This document shows positions 1-7,287 of a stretch of 64,000 bases of DNA, one piece after another. The position numbers were made by a program, and so were the translations under genes. How positions within the stretch are numbered: position 1 is the stretch's first letter; each line of letters starts with the position of its first letter. This stretch comes from Arthrobacter gallicola (GTDB lineage: Bacteria > Actinomycetota > Actinomycetes > Actinomycetales > Micrococcaceae): assembly GCF_014836775.1 (NCBI RefSeq), contig NZ_JACSQD010000004.1, forward strand, positions 1 through 64,000. Reading direction: 5' to 3'. The notes beneath the pieces were generated by a model that was not told where the DNA came from, did not search any database, and worked only from the letters and a program-made list of their open reading frames with translations.

Positions 1-1530
1 GTCAAGGGCTACGGCCTGGGCACGCACTTCGAGGGCCGCAACGCGACCCACCAGATGAAGAAGCTGACCCTGGAGGACCTCAAGGCCTTCCGTGATCACC
101 TGCGGATCCCCATTACGGATGAGCAGCTCGAAGCCGATCCGTACGCCCCGCCGTACTACCACCCCGGTGTTGACTCCCCGGAGATCAAGTACCTGCTCGA
201 GCGCCGCCGCGAGCTCGGCGGCAACGTGCCCGAGCGCCGCGAGAAGCACGCCCCGGTCAAACTGCCGGCAGCCAGCTCCTACGCGGTCGCCAAGAAGGGC
301 TCAGGGAAGCAGATGGCGGCCACCACCATGGCCTTCGTCCGCCTGCTCAAGGACCTCATGCGGGACAAGGACTTCGGTGACCGGCTGGTTCCCATCGTGC
401 CGGATGAATCGCGCACCTTCGGCATGGACGCTTTCTTCCCGTCCGCGAAGATCTACAACCCCGATGGCCAGAACTACCTGTCCGTGGACCGCGACCTTAT
501 GCTCGCGTATAAGGAATCACCCGCCGGGAAGCTGATCCATCCCGGCATTAATGAGGCCGGAGCCGTCGCGGCCTTCACCGCTGCCGGCACTGCCTACGCC
601 ACCCACGGCGAACCGCTGGTACCGGTGTACGTGTTCTACTCGATGTTCGGCTTCCAGCGGACGGGCGATTCGTTCTGGGCGGCGGCCGACCAGCTGACCC
701 GAGGCTTCGTCATTGGCGCGACCGCCGGACGCACCACGCTGACCGGCGAGGGACTGCAGCATGCCGATGGCCACTCGCCGATCCTGGCCTCCACCAACCC
801 CGCGGTGAAGACCTACGATCCGGCTTACGGCTACGAGATCGGGCACATCATGCGCCGCGGCCTCGAAGAGATGTATGGCGAAGGATCCGAGGACCGGAAC
901 CTGATGTATTACCTCACGGTCTACAACGAACCGATTATCCAGCCGGCCGAGCCGGAGAACCTGGATGTGGAAGGTGTCATTAGGGGCATTTACCGAGTAG
1001 CTGAATCGGCGGCCGAGGGCCCCAAAACCCAGATCCTGGCCTCCGGCGTCTCTGTTCCATGGGCACTGGAGGCGCAGAAGCTGCTGGCCGAGGATTGGGG
1101 AGTCTCCGCCGATGTCTGGTCGGTGACATCCTGGACCGAACTGCGCCGCGACGGCCTGGCCGCCGAGGAGGAAGCGTTCCTGAACCCGGGCGCCGAGCGG
1201 CGAGTACCCTTCGTCACCCAGCAGCTCGCCGGAACCGAAGGCCCGGTTGTCGCTGTCACCGACTATATGAAGGCTGTTCCGGACCAGATCCGGCAGTTCG
1301 TGCCGAACGAGTTCGCGTCACTGGGTGCCGACGGCTTCGGGTTCTCGGATACCCGTGCCGCCGCCCGCCGCTACTTCAAGAACGATACGCACTCCATAGT
1401 GGTCCGCACCCTGGCACTGCTGGCCGCAAGCGGCTCCGTTGGCTCGGACATCCCCGCCTACGCCATGGACCGCTACAAGCTCCTGGAGGTCAACGCCGGG
1501 ACCACCGGCGGCGCCGGCGGCGACGCGTAA
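1..1530 (+). CDS. aceE: Pyruvate dehydrogenase E1 component (homodimeric AceE), 3' part
   Basis: This is the C-terminal 509 residues of a homodimeric-type pyruvate dehydrogenase E1, the thiamine-diphosphate enzyme that decarboxylates pyruvate for the pyruvate dehydrogenase complex. The frame is open to the left edge, so the start and the N-terminal cofactor domain are outside the window; actinobacterial AceE proteins are about 900 residues, so a little over half is present. The transketolase-like pyrimidine-binding region ([17 protein letters not shown], then [17 protein letters not shown]) and the C-terminal domain are recognisable. The gene ends in TAA and is followed seven bases later by a strong terminator, so it is the last gene of its transcript. 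Confidence 0.96.
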   Translation, partial: VKGYGLGTHFEGRNATHQMKKLTLEDLKAFRDHLRIPITDEQLEADPYAPPYYHPGVDSPEIKYLLERRRELGGNVPERREKHAPVKLPAASSYAVAKKGSGKQMAATTMAFVRLLKDLMRDKDFGDRLVPIVPDESRTFGMDAFFPSAKIYNPDGQNYLSVDRDLMLAYKESPAGKLIHPGINEAGAVAAFTAAGTAYATHGEPLVPVYVFYSMFGFQRTGDSFWAAADQLTRGFVIGATAGRTTLTGEGLQHADGHSPILASTNPAVKTYDPAYGYEIGHIMRRGLEEMYGEGSEDRNLMYYLTVYNEPIIQPAEPENLDVEGVIRGIYRVAESAAEGPKTQILASGVSVPWALEAQKLLAEDWGVSADVWSVTSWTELRRDGLAAEEEAFLNPGAERRVPFVTQQLAGTEGPVVAVTDYMKAVPDQIRQFVPNEFASLGADGFGFSDTRAAARRYFKNDTHSIVVRTLALLAASGSVGSDIPAYAMDRYKLLEVNAGTTGGAGGDA

Positions 1531-1536
1531 ACCCAA

Positions 1537-1587
1537 AACGCCCCCGAAGGGGTGGCCCTGACTCAGGGGCACCCCTTCGGGGGCGTT
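1537..1587. terminator. Strong hairpin between aceE and the convergent small ORF
   Basis: An 18-bp perfect outer stem (left arm 1537-1554, right arm 1570-1587) closes over an almost fully paired inner part. It lies directly after the aceE stop and before the 3' end of the minus-strand ORF at 1606-1794, so it can end transcription from both sides. Short A and T stretches flank it, but there is no long U tract. Confidence 0.85.
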
Positions 1588-1605
1588 GCCGGTTCTGCAG
1601 GACAT

Positions 1606-1794
1606 CTACTCCGCAGCACGCCGGCGGTTGAATGGGCGCCACTTCAGCCAGCGGAAACGCTCCACGGTACCTTTCCGCCGGATGGGCAGGAAAAAGTCCG
1701 GATCTGCACCCCCGCCTGCCGGGAAATAGAATTCCTGGGCCGCCACGGACTTCAGTACCGGCGGCTTAGCTGTCTTCTCTGTTTCAGGGGACAC
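1606..1794 (-). CDS. Small hypothetical protein, 62 aa, convergent to aceE
   Basis: I do not recognise this family. The 62-residue product begins with a GTG preceded by a purine-rich AGGAAG about ten bases upstream. It is polar and strongly basic at its C-terminus (KGTVERFRWLKWRPFNRRR), with no signal peptide or membrane segment. The case for a real gene is the ribosome site, the placement head-to-head with the uricase, the shared terminator with aceE, and a perfect copy of the proposed IclR operator 31 bases upstream of its start. It may therefore be co-controlled with urate and glyoxylate catabolism. The alternative is a chance ORF in the aceE-uricase gap. Confidence 0.5.
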   Translation of the reverse strand: MSPETEKTAKPPVLKSVAAQEFYFPAGGGADPDFFLPIRRKGTVERFRWLKWRPFNRRRAAE

Positions 1795-1824
1795 CTTGAC
1801 TCACTTCCTTCCACAACTTCTTGC

Positions 1825-1839
1825 TTCCACAAAGTGGAA
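1825..1839. promoter_or_regulatory. Proposed IclR operator, copy 1 (perfect palindrome)
   Basis: TTCCACAAAGTGGAA is a perfect 15-bp palindrome (TTCCAC-AAA-GTGGAA) upstream of the small minus-strand ORF. It is the most symmetrical of six related sites found only beside the purine/glyoxylate genes. A further half site (TTCCACAAC) lies at 1809-1817. Assignment to the IclR protein encoded at 4908-5663 is inference. Confidence 0.55.
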
Positions 1840-1989
1840 AAAGATTCTTGTTCTGTGAAAAACAGTAACTCCCGCCGCTTTGACTGGTCAAGGGGTCCGC
1901 ACGCAAAAGGGATTCTTAAAACACCAGGCAGAAAAACCGGCAGAGGGGATTTACGTGGCAGGGCGCCTCGGGTACTGTGAAGGCTACTT

Positions 1990-2005
1990 CGTGACCCACG
2001 TCACG
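1990..2005. promoter_or_regulatory. CRP/GlxR-type binding site
   Basis: CGTGACCCACGTCACG contains GTGA-N6-TCAC, the core of the CRP/GlxR family consensus, as a perfect inverted repeat. It lies about 160 bp upstream of the uricase start and just before an unexplained terminator. Global cAMP-type control of this locus would fit a nitrogen/carbon catabolic operon, but the regulator is not in this window. Confidence 0.5.
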
Positions 2006-2033
2006 TAACCTGGGAGCAGCAGGCAGGGTTGTA

Positions 2034-2068
2034 ATGAGCTGACATCTATCGATGTCGGCTCATTTTTT
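2034..2068 (+). terminator. Orphan intrinsic terminator upstream of uricase
   Basis: A 12-bp stem (2035-2046 with 2051-2062, one G-U pair) with a TATC loop is followed directly by six T residues. It reads on the plus strand, but the nearest upstream plus-strand gene, aceE, already has its own terminator 450 bp earlier. It therefore ends either an unannotated small RNA that starts after about 1800, or an attenuated leader of the uricase transcript. Confidence 0.8.
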
Positions 2069-2113
2069 ATGGGCCGATCCAAAGGGTGTGTAGATACAGA
2101 GCTTCATACCCAA

Positions 2114-2128
2114 TTTCAGTATGAAAAC
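2114..2128. promoter_or_regulatory. Secondary palindrome and shared 11-mer before uricase
   Basis: TTTCAGTATGAAA (2114-2126) is a perfect inverted repeat with a 3-base centre. The 11-mer AGTATGAAAAC (2118-2128) recurs exactly before hyi at 9527-9537, each time next to an IclR-type site, so it may be part of the operator or promoter architecture. Confidence 0.35.
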
Positions 2129-2132
2129 TTGT

Positions 2133-2147
2133 TTCCATATAGCGGAA
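2133..2147. promoter_or_regulatory. Proposed IclR operator, copy 2 (uricase)
   Basis: TTCCATATAGCGGAA keeps both 4-bp half sites of the TTCC-N7-GGAA pattern and lies 15 bases before the uricase start codon. A repressor bound here would block the uricase promoter or its early transcription. Confidence 0.5.
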
Positions 2148-2161
2148 GTTTGGAGAAGGTC

Positions 2162-3070
2162 ATGAGCAGCAAAATCATCTTGGGAGACAACCAGTTCGGC
2201 AAAGCCGAAGTCCGGGTCGTCAAGATCTCGAGGGACACCGCCCGGCACGAGATCGAAGATCTCAACGTAACTTCCCAGCTGCGGGGCGATTTTTCCGCGG
2301 CCCACCTGGAGGGCGACAACGGCCACGTAGTCCCCACCGACACCCAGAAGAACACCATCTACGCCTTCGCCCGGGATGGCATCGGGGCACCGGAGTCGCT
2401 GCTTCTGCGCCTGGGCGACCACTTCACCTCCAGCTTCGACTGGGTCACCGGCGGCCGCTGGGAAGCCGAGGCGTACAGCTGGGACCGTATCCAGGCCCAG
2501 GGAACCGGGCACGACCACTCCTTTGTGCGCAACGGCCAGGAGGTCCGCACCGCGGTCCTGGTCCGCGAGGGCGACACCAACCACCTGATTGCGGGGCTGC
2601 GGGACCTCACCGTCCTGAAGTCGACGGAATCGGGCTTCACCGGTTATCCGAAGGACCGCTACACCACCCTGCAGGAGACCACCGACCGCATCCTCGCCAC
2701 GGACATCGCCGCCCGCTGGCGCTTCAAGACGGGCACGGACTTCAGCAAGGTGGACTTCAACAAGAGCTACAACGACGTGCGTGGCTTGCTGCTGGAAGGT
2801 TTCACCGAGAAGTACTCCCACGCCCTGCAGCAGACACTGTTCGACATGGGAAGCAAGGTCCTTGAAGCGCACAGCGACATCGACGAGATCAAGTTCTCCA
2901 TGCCCAACAAACACCACTTCCTGGTGGATCTCTCCCCGTTCGGTCTCGATAACCCCAACGAGGTGTTCTTTGCCGCAGACCGGCCCTACGGACTGATCGA
3001 AGCCACCGTCACGCGCGAGGACGCCGCCAGCGCAGACATCGCGTGGACCGGCATCGCTGGATTCTGCTAA
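2162..3070 (+). CDS. Urate oxidase (uricase)
   Basis: The enzyme oxidises urate to 5-hydroxyisourate with O2, releasing H2O2, without a cofactor. The 302-residue length equals that of the well-known Arthrobacter globiformis uricase. The T-fold tunnelling motifs are clear: VVPTDTQKNTIYAFAR with the active-site Thr/Lys environment, SFVRNGQEVRT, and the signature FSMPNKHHFLVDL. The start is the ATG at 2162, eight bases after GGAGAAGG; an upstream in-frame start at 2069 would add residues unlike the family and run through the operator region. The hydrolase, decarboxylase and allantoin genes usually found beside it are not in this window. Two palindromes just upstream suggest repression by the nearby IclR protein. 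Confidence 0.96.
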   Translation: MSSKIILGDNQFGKAEVRVVKISRDTARHEIEDLNVTSQLRGDFSAAHLEGDNGHVVPTDTQKNTIYAFARDGIGAPESLLLRLGDHFTSSFDWVTGGRWEAEAYSWDRIQAQGTGHDHSFVRNGQEVRTAVLVREGDTNHLIAGLRDLTVLKSTESGFTGYPKDRYTTLQETTDRILATDIAARWRFKTGTDFSKVDFNKSYNDVRGLLLEGFTEKYSHALQQTLFDMGSKVLEAHSDIDEIKFSMPNKHHFLVDLSPFGLDNPNEVFFAADRPYGLIEATVTREDAASADIAWTGIAGFC

Positions 3071-3118
3071 GCCGGGGGCCGTCCCACTCAGCGGCACAAG
3101 CCGCTGCACCGCACCACA

Positions 3119-3154
3119 AGCAATACGAGCAATACAAGCAGTACAGGCAACACA
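3119..3154 (+). repeat. Four imperfect 9-bp tandem repeats after uricase
   Basis: AGCAATACG, AGCAATACA, AGCAGTACA and GGCAACACA follow one another between the uricase stop and its terminator. No coding or RNA function is evident; replication slippage is the simplest origin. Confidence 0.6.
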
Positions 3155-3191
3155 GCGTGCTTTGAGCACACTCACTCCGCACCACATCCAA

Positions 3192-3223
3192 AGGGTGCAC
3201 CGCCGGCACCGGCGGTGCACCCT
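3192..3223 (+). terminator. Terminator after uricase
   Basis: A perfect 15-bp G+C-rich stem (3192-3206 with 3209-3223), effectively closed by a tetraloop, is followed by CTCATTTTGTT. It ends the uricase transcript before the permease gene, which must then have its own promoter or depend on read-through. Confidence 0.75.
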
Positions 3224-3294
3224 GCAGCCTCATTTTGTTAGCCAGACCTTTTCAGATAGACGAAGACGTCTGCCATGAACCAAGGAAGTCTGCT

Positions 3295-4827
3295 ATGACC
3301 ATGAAATCCCGCCGGAACGGCGAAACCCTGCAGCGTCGCAGCCACCAACCCTCCCACCGTCCGGAAGACGAACGGCTTCCCCTCGGAAGCACCTTCGCCT
3401 ACGGCTTCCAGCATGTCCTGACCATGTACGGGGGCATCATTGCGGTTCCCCTCATCATCGGCCAGGCGGCCGGACTGTCCTCCGCCGATATTGGAATCCT
3501 GATCGCCGCGGCGCTCTTTATGGGCGGACTTGCCACCCTGCTGCAGACGCTTGGCATCCCCTTCTTCGGGTCGCAGCTGCCCCTGGTGCAGGGGGTGTCC
3601 TTCGCCAGCGTCGCCACCATGGTCGCCATTGTCTCCGGCGGGGGCGGCCTTCCGGCCGTCTTCGGCGCCGTCATTGTCTCCGCAGCGATCGGCCTGCTGA
3701 TCGCCCCGGTATTCTCCCGGATTGTCCGGTTCTTCCCGCCGGTGGTCACCGGCACCGTCATCACCACCATTGGCCTGACGCTGATGCCCGTCGCCGCGAA
3801 CTGGGCCATGGGCGGAAACAGGACGGCCGAGGACTACGGCAGTGTGGCCAACATTGGACTGGCCGGCGTCACGCTTGCCCTGGTCCTGTTGCTCAGCAAG
3901 GTTGGCAGCGCAACGATCTCCCGGCTGTCCATTCTGCTGGCGATGGTCATCGGCACCCTCATTGCCGTCGTCGCCGGAGTAGCTGACTTCTCCAAGGTCG
4001 GCGAGGGCCCGATCGTCGCTTTCCCGACGCCGTTCCACCTGGGAGCGCCCACCTTTGAAGTCGCCGCCATTATCTCAATGCTGATTGTGGTCCTGGTGAT
4101 CCTGACCGAAACGATGGCCGATATCCTGGCCGTCGGCGAGATTGTGGGCACCCGGACTGATTCCAAGCGCATTGCGGCAGGACTGCGCGCCGACATGGCC
4201 TCCAGCCTGGTGGCGCCGGTCTTCGGATCCTTCACCCAGAGTGCCTTCGCCCAGAACGTAGGGCTGGTCGCCGTCACCAAAATCAAGAGCCGCTACGTGG
4301 TGGCCGCCGGCGGCGTAATCCTGGTCCTGCTGGGCCTGCTGCCGATCATGGGCCGCCTCATCGCAGCCGTCCCCACAGCCGTACTGGGCGGGGCCGGAAT
4401 TGTCCTGTTCGGAACGGTCGCAGCCAGCGGCATCCGCACCCTGGCCAAGGTCGAGTACAAGAACAACATGAACCTGATCATCGTGGCCACCTCCATCGGG
4501 TTCGGCATGCTCCCCATCGCCGCACCGACCTTCTACGATGCCTTCCCGGCCTGGTTCGGCACCATCTTCCACTCCGGCATCAGCTCCTCCGCCCTCATGG
4601 CGATCGCGCTGAACCTTCTCTTCAACCACCTCAAGGCCGGCAACTCGGAGAACTCTTCGGTCTTCGCCGCCGGCACCGGCCGGGTCATCCGGGAAGAGGA
4701 TCTCAAATGCCTGGCTGAAGGCGACCGTTATGAGAACGGCCAGCTGATCGACTGCGACGGCAACGTGGTTCCCATCGATCCCGAGGCGCCGAAACCCGCC
4801 ACTGCCCCGGGAACCCCCGGAACGTAA
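3295..4827 (+). CDS. NCS2 (xanthine/uracil/urate) permease
   Basis: This 510-residue membrane protein belongs to the nucleobase:cation symporter-2 family and is probably the urate or xanthine importer serving the adjacent uricase. The family hallmarks are present: an early QHVLTMYGGIIAVPLIIG helix, the QLPLVQGVSFA segment, and the NAT signature as QNVGLVAVTKI after SFTQSAFA. About 12-14 hydrophobic helices are visible, with a hydrophilic tail of about 50 residues. I chose the ATG at 3295 because AAGGAAG ends seven bases before it; a TTG 60 bases upstream has no such site. Substrate choice (urate, xanthine or uracil) is inferred from the neighbours only. Confidence 0.9.
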   Translation: MTMKSRRNGETLQRRSHQPSHRPEDERLPLGSTFAYGFQHVLTMYGGIIAVPLIIGQAAGLSSADIGILIAAALFMGGLATLLQTLGIPFFGSQLPLVQGVSFASVATMVAIVSGGGGLPAVFGAVIVSAAIGLLIAPVFSRIVRFFPPVVTGTVITTIGLTLMPVAANWAMGGNRTAEDYGSVANIGLAGVTLALVLLLSKVGSATISRLSILLAMVIGTLIAVVAGVADFSKVGEGPIVAFPTPFHLGAPTFEVAAIISMLIVVLVILTETMADILAVGEIVGTRTDSKRIAAGLRADMASSLVAPVFGSFTQSAFAQNVGLVAVTKIKSRYVVAAGGVILVLLGLLPIMGRLIAAVPTAVLGGAGIVLFGTVAASGIRTLAKVEYKNNMNLIIVATSIGFGMLPIAAPTFYDAFPAWFGTIFHSGISSSALMAIALNLLFNHLKAGNSENSSVFAAGTGRVIREEDLKCLAEGDRYENGQLIDCDGNVVPIDPEAPKPATAPGTPGT

Positions 4828-4857
4828 GCGCTTCCCCGCGGAACAGCCCAAGAACCA

Positions 4858-4892
4858 GTTGAGGCCCTGACCGTATCGATCAGGGCCTCAAC
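4858..4892. terminator. Bidirectional terminator between permease and iclR
   Basis: A 13-bp perfect stem (4858-4870 with 4880-4892) lies between two convergent genes. It can serve the permease on the plus strand and iclR on the minus strand. Confidence 0.75.
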
Positions 4893-4907
4893 TCCACCGC
4901 ACCGGAC

Positions 4908-5663
4908 TCAGTGCTGGTTGAGTTCCTCGGAAATGGCCTGCGCAGCCTCACGCAGCAGCGGAACGGCCCGTTCCGCGAAGGACCCATCCACGCGGGAAAC
5001 CGGACCGGAGACGGAAATGGCGGCAGGGGTCGGGGCGCCGGGGATTGCCATCGCAAAACACCGGACGCCTATCTCCTGCTCCTCTTCATCAATGGAGTAA
5101 CCGCGTTCGCGGATCAGGTTCAGTTCAGCCAGCAATGATTCGATGTCGCCGATGCTTTTCGGCGTGGGAGTGGGCAGGCCCTTGCGGGCAGCGATCCCGC
5201 GCACCGTGTCGTCGTCGAGCTCCGCCAGGATGGCCTTGCCCATTCCGGTGGCATGCATAAACCCGCGCCGGCCCACCTCGGTAAACATACGCATGGAGTG
5301 CAGCGAGGGCACCTGGGCCACGTAGAGGACCATGTCGGAGTCCAGGACCGCCATGTTGGCGGTCTCGCCGAGCTGGTCCACCAGGGACTTCAGCTGGGGC
5401 CGGGCCAGCGCGCCGAGCTGTTTGTTCGCTCCTTCGCCCAGGCGGATGAGCCGGGGGCCCAGGGCATAGCGGCGGTTCGGCAGCTGCCGGATATAGCCAA
5501 GCGTGACCAGGGTGCGCAGCAGCCGGTGAATGGTGGGGAGGGGCAAGTCGGTGGAGGCCGAAAGCTCGCTGAGGGTGACATCTCCCCCGGCATCAGTAAT
5601 GAGCTCCAGCAGCTCGAAAACGCGTTCAACAGACTGCACGCCGCCCGGGGCTTTTTCGCCCAT
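4908..5663 (-). CDS. IclR-family transcriptional regulator (AllR-like)
   Basis: This 251-residue protein has the IclR layout: an N-terminal winged helix-turn-helix (about residues 8-75, SVERVFELLELITDAGG and LPLPTIHRLLRTLVTLGYI) and a C-terminal effector-binding domain (about 85-250) with GFMHATGMGKAILAEL and RERGYSIDEEEQEIGVRCFA. Its place between the urate permease and the glyoxylate genes, divergent from malic enzyme, parallels AllR, the glyoxylate-responsive repressor of allantoin genes in enterobacteria. An AGGAG lies eight bases before the ATG. A site of the proposed operator type, 5700-5714, sits 37 bases upstream, so it is probably autoregulated. Glyoxylate or allantoin as ligand is inference. 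Confidence 0.9.
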   Translation of the reverse strand: MGEKAPGGVQSVERVFELLELITDAGGDVTLSELSASTDLPLPTIHRLLRTLVTLGYIRQLPNRRYALGPRLIRLGEGANKQLGALARPQLKSLVDQLGETANMAVLDSDMVLYVAQVPSLHSMRMFTEVGRRGFMHATGMGKAILAELDDDTVRGIAARKGLPTPTPKSIGDIESLLAELNLIRERGYSIDEEEQEIGVRCFAMAIPGAPTPAAISVSGPVSRVDGSFAERAVPLLREAAQAISEELNQH

Positions 5664-5699
5664 AACGCAGAACTCCTACCAGTTTAGTTTCCGACGCTT

Positions 5700-5714
5700 A
5701 TCCACATCGTGAAA
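5700..5714. promoter_or_regulatory. Proposed IclR operator, copy 3 (iclR autoregulation)
   Basis: ATCCACATCGTGAAA follows the TTCCACA..GTGGAA pattern with one substitution in each half site and the same 7-base spacer. It lies in the 5' leader or promoter of iclR. Confidence 0.45.
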
Positions 5715-5780
5715 TTACTCTATCGAGCTTCCCTGCGGAGCGCAGGTTTCCCGTGAACATACTTCCCGAGTGGGTTGTAT

Positions 5781-5795
5781 TTCCACAGAGTAGAT
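5781..5795. promoter_or_regulatory. Proposed IclR operator, copy 4 (malic enzyme, half site)
   Basis: TTCCACAGAGTAGAT has an intact left half and a degraded right half. It overlaps GATAAT (5793-5798), a plausible -10 element for the malic enzyme operon, so binding here would compete with RNA polymerase. Confidence 0.4.
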
Positions 5796-5801
5796 AATAA
5801 T

Positions 5802-5816
5802 GTCCATAATACGAAA
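5802..5816. promoter_or_regulatory. Proposed IclR operator, copy 5 (malic enzyme)
   Basis: GTCCATAATACGAAA is read best on the minus strand as TTTCGTATTATGGAC. That is close to the hyi site read the same way (TTTCATATTGTGGAA). It is centred 21 bases from copy 4, two helical turns, which suggests side-by-side binding of two dimers. Confidence 0.45.
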
Positions 5817-5877
5817 TAACTTCGAGATACCGAGCAGACCCAGCCCCCTTCGAGGGCCAACACATGGAGGAATCCCA

Positions 5878-7284
5878 ATGGCAAATCCCGGCCCCGGCAA
5901 CTCGATCACCCTGCGGGTGGAGGCACCCTCCGGTTTCACCGCCACCAGCGAACTCGCAGCCGCAGCCGCTGCCGCCGGTGCCGCCGTTACCGCACTGGAC
6001 GTCACCGAGTCCCGCCACGAAACCATCGTCGTCGACGTCACCTGCGACACCACCGGCGATGAGCACGCCCGTCAGGTGGAGGACGCCCTCAACCGCCTGG
6101 AAGGTGTCACCGTCCGCAATGTTTCGGACCGGACGTTCCTGATGCACCTCGGCGGCAAGCTCCAGGTAACGCCGAAGGTCACGCTGAACAACCGCGATGA
6201 TCTTTCCCGGGCCTACACGCCCGGCGTTGCCCGGGTCTGCCTGGCCATCGCCGAAAACCCCGATGCAGCCCGCAACCTGACCATCAAGCGCAACACCATC
6301 GCCGTCGTCACCGATGGGTCCGCCGTGCTGGGCCTGGGCAACATCGGACCGGCCGCGGCGCTGCCGGTCATGGAAGGCAAGGCCGCACTGTTCAAGCAGT
6401 TCGCCAATGTGGACGCGTGGCCGGTGTGCCTGGACACGCAGGACACCGAGGAGATCATCCGCATCGTCAAGGCGCTGGCACCCGTTTACGGCGGTGTGAA
6501 CCTGGAGGACATCGCGGCGCCGCGCTGCTTCGAAATCGAAAACCGGCTCCGCGAGGAACTGGATATTCCGGTCTTCCATGACGATCAGCACGGAACCGCC
6601 ATCGTCACGCTGGCCGCCCTGGTCAATGCGCTGCGGGTGGTTGGCAAGAAGCTCTCCGAAGTCCGGATTGTCGTCTCCGGCGTCGGCGCGGCGGGATCAG
6701 CCATCATCCAGCTGCTCAAGGCCCAGGGCGCAGAGCACATCATTGCCGCCGGCCGCTCTGGTGCCATTCACTCCGGCGTCAGCTACGACGACGATCACCG
6801 GGCCTGGATCGCCGCGAACACCAATGAGGAAGGGTTCTCCGGCACCCTGCACGAGGCCCTCACCGGTGCAGACGTCTTCATTGGCGTGAGCGCACCCCAC
6901 GTCATCGGCGAAGAGCAGGTCGCCGCCATGGCGGAGAAGGCCATCGTTTTCGCCATGGCCAACCCCACCCCGGAGATCGACCCCGCCGTCGCCGCCCGGC
7001 ACGCCGCCGTTGTCGCCACCGGACGCAGCGACTTCCCGAACCAGATCAACAATGTTCTGGCCTTCCCGGGATTCTTCCGCGGCCTGCTGGATGCCGGAGT
7101 CTCCGACATCACCCCGGAGATGCTGGTGGCCGCCGCCCAGGCGATCGCGGACCGGGTGGCTGACGATGAGCTCAACGCCAGCTACATCATTCCGAGCGTT
7201 TTCGACCCCCAGGTCGCAGCCGACGTCGCCGCCGCCGTCGCAGGTGCAGCCCACTCCGCCCGCACCGCTGAACTGGTCGGCTGA
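5878..7284 (+). CDS. NAD(P)-dependent malic enzyme with N-terminal ACT-like domain
   Basis: The 468-residue product converts malate to pyruvate and CO2. Residues 1 to about 80 look like an ACT-type regulatory domain. The malic enzyme core follows: a tyrosine-containing YTPGVAR, then TDGSAVLGLGNIGPAAALPV, VFHDDQHGTAIV, a Rossmann GVGAAGSAII, and AMANPTPEI. The start is the ATG at 5878 with GGAGGA eight bases upstream; an ATG at 5800 in the same frame overlaps the operators and has no ribosome site. It is the first gene of a tight unit with the CitE-like gene three bases downstream, so its malate may come from glyoxylate rather than only from the TCA cycle. Confidence 0.92.
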   Translation: MANPGPGNSITLRVEAPSGFTATSELAAAAAAAGAAVTALDVTESRHETIVVDVTCDTTGDEHARQVEDALNRLEGVTVRNVSDRTFLMHLGGKLQVTPKVTLNNRDDLSRAYTPGVARVCLAIAENPDAARNLTIKRNTIAVVTDGSAVLGLGNIGPAAALPVMEGKAALFKQFANVDAWPVCLDTQDTEEIIRIVKALAPVYGGVNLEDIAAPRCFEIENRLREELDIPVFHDDQHGTAIVTLAALVNALRVVGKKLSEVRIVVSGVGAAGSAIIQLLKAQGAEHIIAAGRSGAIHSGVSYDDDHRAWIAANTNEEGFSGTLHEALTGADVFIGVSAPHVIGEEQVAAMAEKAIVFAMANPTPEIDPAVAARHAAVVATGRSDFPNQINNVLAFPGFFRGLLDAGVSDITPEMLVAAAQAIADRVADDELNASYIIPSVFDPQVAADVAAAVAGAAHSARTAELVG

Positions 7285-7287
7285 GCC

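Noticed and set aside
1552..1980. Plus-strand ORF of 142 codons between aceE and uricase
   Set aside because: It begins inside the aceE terminator, crosses the operator region and has an irregular composition with no ribosome site or recognisable motif.
2069..2161. Upstream start for uricase giving 333 residues
   Set aside because: The extra 31 residues cover the operator and promoter region; the ATG at 2162 has a ribosome site and gives the standard 302-residue enzyme.
3119..3154. Possible CRISPR-like array
   Set aside because: Units are 9 bp, contiguous and imperfect, with no spacers and no cas genes in the window.
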